DNA from: Inia geoffrensis
Lineage: Eukaryota > Chordata > Mammalia > Artiodactyla > Iniidae
Assembly: GCA_036417435.1 (NCBI GenBank)
Contig: CM070919.1
Location: 33,472,318 to 33,536,317 of the forward strand
Length of the DNA stretch: 64,000 bases
Direction: 5' to 3'
The notes below the pieces were generated by a model. That model saw nothing but the letters and a program-made list of their open reading frames with translations. It was not told the DNA's origin and made no database searches. Positions 59,678 through 64,000 of this stretch are shown here, piece after piece. Position numbers and translations under genes: made by a program. Every line of letters starts with the position of its first letter. The stretch's first letter is position 1.

Positions 59678-59870
59678 GGGGCTTCCCTGGTGGCGCAGTG
59701 GTTGAGAGTCCGCCTGCCGACGCGGGGGACAAGGGTTCGTGCCCCGGTCCGGGAAGATCCCACGTGCCGCGGAGCGGCTGGGCCCGTGAGCCATGGCCAC
59801 TGAGCCTGCGCGTCCAGAGCCTGCGCTCCGCAACGGGAGAGACCACAACAGTGAGAGGCCCGCGTACCGC

Positions 59871-59895
<25 letters not shown>
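59678..59895 (+). mobile_element. CHR SINE, short form
   Basis: Head at gggcttccctggtggcgcag, tRNA-like B-box variant ggttcgtgcccc, and a run of about 25 A. The TSD aagagcaacttaa is perfect at 59665-59677 and 59896-59908. Confidence 0.95.
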
Positions 59896-59901
<6 letters not shown>

Positions 59902-59908
59902 AACTTAA

Positions 59909-61079
59909 TTACAACACTGAGCACACCCAGAAATAGAAATGTAATTACTATCAAAGTGCCATAAAAAACGCATACTATTTCTTATTCCTTAGTTCTCAAA
60001 CATTAAAGCACTACCTTGAATGGAATCCCAGTGATCTGAAGGAGTTAACAAAGCTTTTATGCTGCCCTGAAAATCTCTGTTTTGGAACAAAACTGAGAAC
60101 AGAGTTTGACATTAAAACCCCTATAGCAGGAGTGATAAACAGAAGAACAGAGCAAACGACAGCTATAACTTAATCATGAACTTTCCATCCTGCCTTATTT
60201 TCACAGAAGCATCTGGCTGATAATTTTTCCACATATAGGTCCTAAGTTTTTCAGGAAAACACAGAGATGTTAAAACAAATACCAGAAAAAGTATGTGAAA
60301 CAGATTCTGTAATTAATATAATCTACAACCAAATGACTGAGCAACAAGCAAGAGACTCTCAAACTTAATGGTGGAGAAATCAGTCAATAATTACTTCTAC
60401 TTTGACTCCATACTGAGAAACAGAAATCATTTTAATGAAAAATGTAATAGGAATAAAAGGAACACTTGAGTAAGCTACATGAAAATAAAAACTTCACTGT
60501 TAGATGTGAAAACTACTGATGCAGATAAGAGAAACTCTTTTAACTTTACTCTTTCTTTTAGTGACAGATAGCTCACAATGAAGGCAGAATAGTTTGCAGA
60601 GCAGTTTAGAGAAGCATTTCCTTACAGTCTTGCTAGTAACTCAAGAAGCGAGATCAGGAATGTGGGGCATGTAAAGAGGCAATCTGCAATGCCTAGAGAA
60701 GGTGTTCTGCACGTGCCAAATCATTAAAGAAACCACAGTGGGCCAGATACCCAGAGACCAAAAAACAACTTTCAGAAAATCGAATAGACTTTATGACTTA
60801 GCTAGTGGCCAAGGCACTGACATGAAAAGGAAGGCAGATTGATACTGATTTGCATTTGTAAAAGGATGGTCAAAACCAATTCAGCAAGACATGTAGAAAT
60901 CCAGGGGAAAGTGGCTTCCAGACAGAGACAATATTTAATTTGAAAAACAAAAATCTGGCAAATGAAACTAAAATGATCACTAATTACGTGGGAGGCCTCT
61001 TTGTTAATGATAGAAGAGGAAAAAAATGAATTAATGAATTTTAAAACTGCATTCATATATGGAAAATATTTCATGACAA
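59909..61079. other. No gene or repeat recognised
   Basis: Unassigned A-rich sequence. Confidence 0.4.
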
Positions 61080-61225
61080 TGTGCCCAATGCTGGATCAAC
61101 CACTTGTTATTATTTCTCACAACACTTCAATAAGCCACATTATTTTACTTTCTGTCATACTGAAAAAATGAGGTTCAGAGAGTTTGTCTCCATGAGAAAT
61201 AAGTAAACCCACACGGCCTTCATTG
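61080..61225 (-). repeat. MIR SINE remnant, antisense
   Basis: aaaaaatgaggttcagagag (61164) followed by gtctccatgagaaataagta, in the MIR reverse pattern 'actgaggctcagagaggttaagtaac', preceded by a gccacattattttactttct block. Confidence 0.5.
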
Positions 61226-64000
61226 TCCCTAACTCTAACGTCACAGTCCTATTCTCCACTTCTCCACTTCTTATCACACTATTTTACTCAGGTTTTTCCT
61301 TCCACCACTTGTGCTTATCAGCCCTATTATTATATCCAGGTCTTTGAAATAACCATTTTCTCTAATCTAACAATCTCATGTCTTGTTGGGCTGTTTTTTT
61401 CTCTTGGTCAATCTAAACAATACAGGTCACATTCTTGGTTATAAAATTCCCTTTTCCCCAGGATAAACTGTCCCTTAGCGTATTAATCCTTCAATAGTCA
61501 CTCCCATTTCTTTAACCCAGGATGCGAACCCTCTCCCGGCAAATCACGTGGCTCTGCCAATGGGCACCACTAAAGATTCAGGGACGCTAACATCGGTGAT
61601 CTTTCTGCAGTTTTCCAGTTTCCTAGTCAGCTCTGTACAGTATTTATTGTTTGCTTTGTTTTTCTCAGTCTCTCACATACTTCCTCAAGTCATCAGGGAT
61701 ACTTAACTACCTGTAACATTAACTGCATCTGAAAACAACTTGTCTTATTTCTCTACTACCTCAGGGTAAGATGTACATACATTGTTTTGTTTCTTGTTTG
61801 TGTTTTGCTTTTTTTGTTTGTTTTAAATCTAAGGCCAATCCCATTTTTTTCTGCCTTGGGTCACTCTGATGTCTGTTTCATTTTAAGATGAGATGTATTT
61901 AATAGTCTCAATCTCAATTACATGGTGTATATGAACATTTGCAGTTCTTCAAGAAGAGAGACATGATGTTGCATAATTCACCTCAATGAAAATTTATGTG
62001 TCTAGACATAATAAAACATTGTGTAGGTTTATATAATAAATGCATAAATAGAAAGGGTAATTTAAAAGTATTTCACAAAAAAGAAAACAAAGAATCACAA
62101 TCTAAATTCATCTACTTATACTCTTAGTATAAATGTAAATTTCTTTGTATCTATTGCATTAAACAATTATCAATTATAAATATCATGCCTTTCATTAAAA
62201 ACTTCAAACTTCCATATTTCGCCTTTCCAAACTATATAACCACAGTCCATGGTCCCTTTTCCTTTTTTTTTTTTTTTTGGGAAAGGAACAATGTTATTAT
62301 ATGCTGTACTGAATTTTTCCTATAAATCATTAAATAATCAGAGTTAGCTGACATGTTTTAAAGACTCCATTTAAAAGAAGGCAAGACTTATCATTATCAA
62401 ATTAAATCAGCTTTCCCTGGCCTCCAGTAATATCAAGGAAAATTAAATTGTATTATTCAAAACTTTCTGAAAAACAACAGAATTTTAAAAGTCCTGCTTT
62501 ATTGTTCCATAAAATCAGTTGTAATTAATTCTTGGATTCGCATGTGATTTAAAGTTAAGTAAACCTTCAACAATTTTCCATGCAATGATCTGAAATATCT
62601 GACATAATATTAAGTGCTTTTCCACTGTGTACAATTATGTCTTTCTGTATGAGAGCTAATATTAATATGTTCAGTATGTACCTCATTTTAGTTCTGAAAT
62701 ACTACACTTTTTAAGTGCAGAATATAGCCATTAACTTAGCAAAGATTTTAAAACAGAATAATTTACTGAATACAGATTTTATGTTTCTCTTATTTCAATA
62801 ATATTTTATTATCAAACTCCAGACACGAATTCATGAGTTGGAGTGTGAATTCTAATTTAAAGATTAAAAAACGCCTTGCAAAATTTCCTGTCAACATTTT
62901 CAGTGAATGATTAGAAAATAATATAAGATAAAAAGAATGAATGGGAAAACTGAAGAATAAGGAAAGATATAGCAGACATATGATCTTACAGTACTAACTA
63001 AAGCTACATATAATTAGGCCAGTGGTTATTTTTTAAGTAAAGATTTTGTATACAGAAGAGTTATATGAGGATAATGCAGAAATAACAATTTATCTCAATG
63101 TTTTTAAGCAGCCCCCAACCCTACAAAGTGGTTTTATACTTTAATTATTTAATTTAGTACATATTTCATTTACATATTAAACTACTGATTTATTGGTTTC
63201 CTGGAAAATTTCAACTTCTAGCATCACTGCTACTTTAAATAGATTTAAAACAGATTTCTAATCAAATTTATTCAGGTAATCTTAAATAGTTTAAACAAGT
63301 TAATTTTAAATGTCATTTATATTTGAAGTTACTCAAAATATTATACTATTAAATATTTAAAAATATCATTACAAAAATTTAAGTAATTCAAGGCATAGGG
63401 ATCACTACTTCTGGCTCCTGAAACAACAAACAAGTCTATTGAGATTTATGCATTTTTTCATAATTTAATAATATGGCTTCAGTTGTTGCTAGCTTTGCAA
63501 AAATATAGTATAATAGCACAGATGTGACTGTTACTTAGAAAGTCTCTTGTGAGAGCGAACGGGTTTCTGGGTGATGTTTGAGCAAGATTATGTGATTTAG
63601 AAAAAAAGTCTGACTACACAAAATCCTGAACTTATAAATATTACGTGCCTAAGAGACCACTACCTTTTTTATCCCTAAATACCCTGCCAAATGAAGAGAA
63701 CTGAAGGTAATTTACACATAAGCCTGAGTGTTTTTTTATTTCCTTTAAGTGAACCACATTTCCGTCAGTGTCAAAATTTATCTTTAGTTTTTGACAATGC
63801 GCTTTGTGACTTTAAAAATTGTGCTTGCTGTTAAACATGTAGGTGACAGGTACATTTGATCTTTATAACAATTTTCACCTCAGTGATATTCAAAATGGCT
63901 GAAATTTGCCAAACTAAGATTTCATAAATAATTTGACTGCATTTTACATAATTTTAAATGTAAGATGAAATTAACGTGCTCTTCTAAATAATCAGAGAAA
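61226..64000. other. Repeat-poor, no gene recognised
   Basis: About 2.8 kb, AT-rich. Contains a poly(T) run at 62263-62278. No open frame over 73 aa and no element recognised. Confidence 0.4.

Noticed and set aside
1..64000. CRISPR array, operon, phage or other prokaryotic system
   Set aside because: All repeats are dispersed eukaryotic elements or simple repeats. There are no regularly spaced repeats and no prokaryotic gene layout.

Overview
This is a 64 kb stretch of AT-rich mammalian nuclear DNA, almost certainly from a cetacean (whale or dolphin). The main evidence is nine copies of a short (~190-225 bp) tRNA-derived SINE with the cetacean CHR-type sequence: a gggcttccctggtggcgc head, a degenerate tRNA B box, a GC-rich body and a poly(A) tail. 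Many have near-perfect 13-15 bp target-site duplications (TSDs). A long-form relative and two older CHR copies are also present, together with a young cetartiodactyl-type L1. Family names are given from recognition of the sequence; no database was searched.

I find no host protein-coding gene, no exon I would defend, no structural RNA gene and no CRISPR array or prokaryotic feature. The open frames are chance frames in AT-rich DNA, frames running through SINE copies, or pieces of dead transposons. The window reads as gene-desert, intergenic or deep intronic DNA.

Layout. 1-540: nothing recognised. 541-2230: truncated Tigger1-like DNA transposon, minus strand. 2400-6635: L2 remnant followed by a patchwork of old L1 fragments in both orientations. 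6636-16279: mostly unrecognised, with CHR, MIR and L2 copies and an AT-rich palindromic tract. 16280-17716: old L1 3' end split by a CHR SINE. 17717-30790: mostly unrecognised, with microsatellites, MIR, L2, L1 and three more CHR copies. 30791-31510: two L1 fragments head to head. 32923-39123: a 6.2 kb L1 that keeps both ends and a 12 bp TSD but is inactive; its 5'UTR is short and ORF1 and ORF2 are broken. 39136-43046: mostly unrecognised. 43047-44365: old L1 fragments with a hAT-type element inserted. 44823-45421: probable solo ERV1-type LTR with a 4 bp TSD. 48650-55225: two long old antisense L1 copies. The second carries three later insertions: an L1 with a twin-priming type inversion, a CHR SINE and an MLT1-like solo LTR. 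A long-form CHR SINE splits a MIR between the two L1 copies. 55226-64000: mostly unrecognised, with MIR remnants and two CHR SINEs.

No genes act together here. The content is a record of successive transposition: MIR, L2, Tigger and L1M first, then MLT1 and L1MA-like elements, then CHR SINEs and the 6.2 kb L1. The nesting gives the relative order for several of these. I found no credible candidate for a new biological system.
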